A stretch of DNA of 10,996 nucleotides from Lonsdalea britannica (GTDB lineage Bacteria; Pseudomonadota; Gammaproteobacteria; Enterobacterales; Enterobacteriaceae): positions 1 to 10,996 of the forward strand of contig NZ_CAMKXG010000108.1 in assembly GCF_946477055.1 (NCBI RefSeq), written 5' to 3'. The notes beneath the pieces are model-generated. The model was given only the letters and a program-made list of their open reading frames with translations, did no database searches and was not told the DNA's origin. The translations under genes were made by a program, and so were the position numbers. Below, piece after piece: positions 9,678 through 10,996 of the stretch; position 1 is the first letter of the stretch, and each line of letters begins with the position of its first letter.

Positions 9678-10996
9678 ATGTCGATGATTTTTGATTTGCG
9701 CTATGCCTGTCGTCTCTTGCTAAAGCGCCCCGGTTTTTCCGTGTTCACCATGCTGATTATGGCCATCGGGCTAGGCATGTGCATTTACATGTATTCGGTC
9801 ATCAACGGGCTGGTGCTGAAACCGCTGCCTTTCGAGGATGCGGAACGCATGGTGGTAGTCAGCCCGAGTATCAATGGCGTCCGGTTAGGCGATTCGCCTA
9901 TCAGCTACATGGACTTCACGGACATGAAGGCGAAAAGCCAGCGTCTGGAGCAGCTCGGCTACTACTATGGCGACGTCGCCAACATCAGCCTGGATGGACA
10001 GGCCTCACGCTATATCGCCATCCGCTCAGAGCCGGATCTTTTTAGCTTCACAGGCGTACAGCCCGAGCTGGGGCGCATTTATAACGCGCAGGATACCGGA
10101 GAAGGCGCCAACCCCGTCGCGGTGATCAGTCATGAGATATGGCAGAACTATTTCGGCGGGCGTCAGGACATTCTGGATCAATCCTTTATCGTCAACGGCA
10201 TCAGCACCCGAATTATCGGCGTCATGCCCGAAGGGTTCGCCTTTCCGATGAATAACCAGATTTGGCAGCCTTCGACGCTAAACCCACGGCACATCACCGT
10301 GGAGAATGCGCCGTCGATTCAGATTTTCGGCAAGATTAAGCCCGGATTTTCAGTCGACGACGTCGATGCGGAACTGAAAAACATCATGGACGCGCGAGCC
10401 CAGCAGTACCCGGAGATCAACCGAGGCCGGTCGGCTTTCGCCATCACCTTCATGGACAGCTTTATGGGGGAGGACTCTAAACCCATCTTTCTGATCATGC
10501 TGTTGGCGGTGGGACTCGTCCTGCTTCTGGCCTGCTGTAACGTTGGTAATATGCTGCTGGTGCGCGCCATCGAACGCAGCAAAGAAACCGCGATCCGTAT
10601 CGCGCACGGCGCACCGCCCTTGCGCGTCGTCCTGCAAATGATGTGGGAAAGCGCGATCATCTGCTGCATGGGCGGACTGATTGGGCTATTGCTGGCCGGC
10701 TGGGGGCTGTCTCTCACCAATAAACTGATTGTCAGAATCGTGCCGGACCAACCGCCCTTCTGGTGGCATCTGGGTATCGATACCGGCACTGTGGTAAAAA
10801 CGCTCGTCCTGGTGGCGCTGGCCAGCCTGATTACCGGCGCGCTACCCGCCTGGAAAATGGTCAACAGCAACGTCAACGACGTGCTGCGCGATGGAACTCG
10901 CGGCGCGCAGAGCCGTAGCAGCAGCCGCATCAGCCGCGCTCTGGTGATTTTCGAAGTCGCCCTCTCCTGCGCGGTACTGTGTATCGGCGCGCTGCT
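9678..10996 (+). CDS. ADOP/MacB-type ABC permease (FtsX family), partial, runs off the right edge
   Basis: Inner-membrane permease partner of the ATPase and adaptor. The frame from ATG 9678 stays open to the window end, 439 complete residues. It starts with MSMIFDLRYACRLLLKRPGF, close to the N-terminal signature of ADOP permeases (LRYALRxLxxxPGF). A first membrane helix (about 20-42) is followed by a large MacB-like periplasmic domain (about 43-265). Three more helices follow (about 268-292, 322-348, 371-392). NVGNMLLVRAIERSKETAIR at 288-307 is the FtsX-type motif after the second helix. At residue 417 onward the sequence RISRALVIFEVALSCAVL begins another helix, resembling the middle of ADOP proteins where the second permease half starts. 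The full protein is therefore probably about 800 residues. The ribosome binding site AAGGAG (9666-9671) overlaps the ATPase stop codon. Confidence 0.9.
   Translation, partial: MSMIFDLRYACRLLLKRPGFSVFTMLIMAIGLGMCIYMYSVINGLVLKPLPFEDAERMVVVSPSINGVRLGDSPISYMDFTDMKAKSQRLEQLGYYYGDVANISLDGQASRYIAIRSEPDLFSFTGVQPELGRIYNAQDTGEGANPVAVISHEIWQNYFGGRQDILDQSFIVNGISTRIIGVMPEGFAFPMNNQIWQPSTLNPRHITVENAPSIQIFGKIKPGFSVDDVDAELKNIMDARAQQYPEINRGRSAFAITFMDSFMGEDSKPIFLIMLLAVGLVLLLACCNVGNMLLVRAIERSKETAIRIAHGAPPLRVVLQMMWESAIICCMGGLIGLLLAGWGLSLTNKLIVRIVPDQPPFWWHLGIDTGTVVKTLVLVALASLITGALPAWKMVNSNVNDVLRDGTRGAQSRSSSRISRALVIFEVALSCAVLCIGAL

Noticed and set aside
10319..10930. A 203-residue minus-strand open frame inside the ADOP permease
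   Set aside because: It is antisense to the conserved membrane permease frame, which shows ribosome binding site, family motifs and membrane helices; the antisense product has none.

Overview
The window looks like the chromosome of an enterobacterium (Gammaproteobacteria, Enterobacterales). YacC, SpeE, SpeD, NrdH, NrdI, NrdE and NrdF are all close full-length counterparts of the Escherichia coli proteins, and yacC-speE-speD keep the E. coli order. Some details differ from E. coli: speD-nrdH adjacency, a different gene beside yacC, and an ABC exporter after nrdF. These would fit a plant- or insect-associated lineage such as Pectobacteriaceae, but the family assignment is inference from memory.

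Layout. Bases 1-850 (minus strand) hold the N-terminal half of an FbpB/SfuB-type ferric-iron ABC permease that runs off the left edge. A 255-bp divergent intergenic region follows. Plus-strand genes are then yacC (1106-1453), speE (1562-2425) and speD (2455-3249, TTG start), closed by a strong intrinsic terminator (3255-3290). A control region at 3300-3450 carries a promoter flanked and overlapped by two NrdR-like boxes 31 bp apart, then a leader with a terminator-like hairpin. The class Ib ribonucleotide reductase operon nrdH-nrdI-nrdE-nrdF (3451-7215) comes next. A 476-bp gap (7216-7691) follows, GC-rich with hairpins on the left and very AT-rich on the right. The last region is a probable three-gene tripartite exporter operon: a periplasmic adaptor (7692-8945), a LolD/MacB-type ATPase (8960-9667) and an ADOP/MacB-type permease (9678 to beyond the right edge).

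How the genes work together. SpeD makes decarboxylated S-adenosylmethionine, and SpeE uses it with putrescine to make spermidine. NrdE/NrdF reduce ribonucleoside diphosphates, NrdH supplies electrons, and NrdI is the flavodoxin-like activator of the NrdF metal cofactor. NrdR would repress the operon when dNTPs are plentiful. The adaptor, ATPase and permease should form a MacAB-like inner-membrane pump that presumably docks on a TolC-type channel encoded elsewhere; its substrate cannot be read from this window. This last operon is the least conventional part, because a long ADOP-type permease with a separate ATPase is not the MacB fusion standard in E. coli.

Two genes run off the window edges and are therefore partial: the iron permease on the left and the ADOP permease on the right. 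I see no tRNA, rRNA, CRISPR array, insertion sequence or phage gene.
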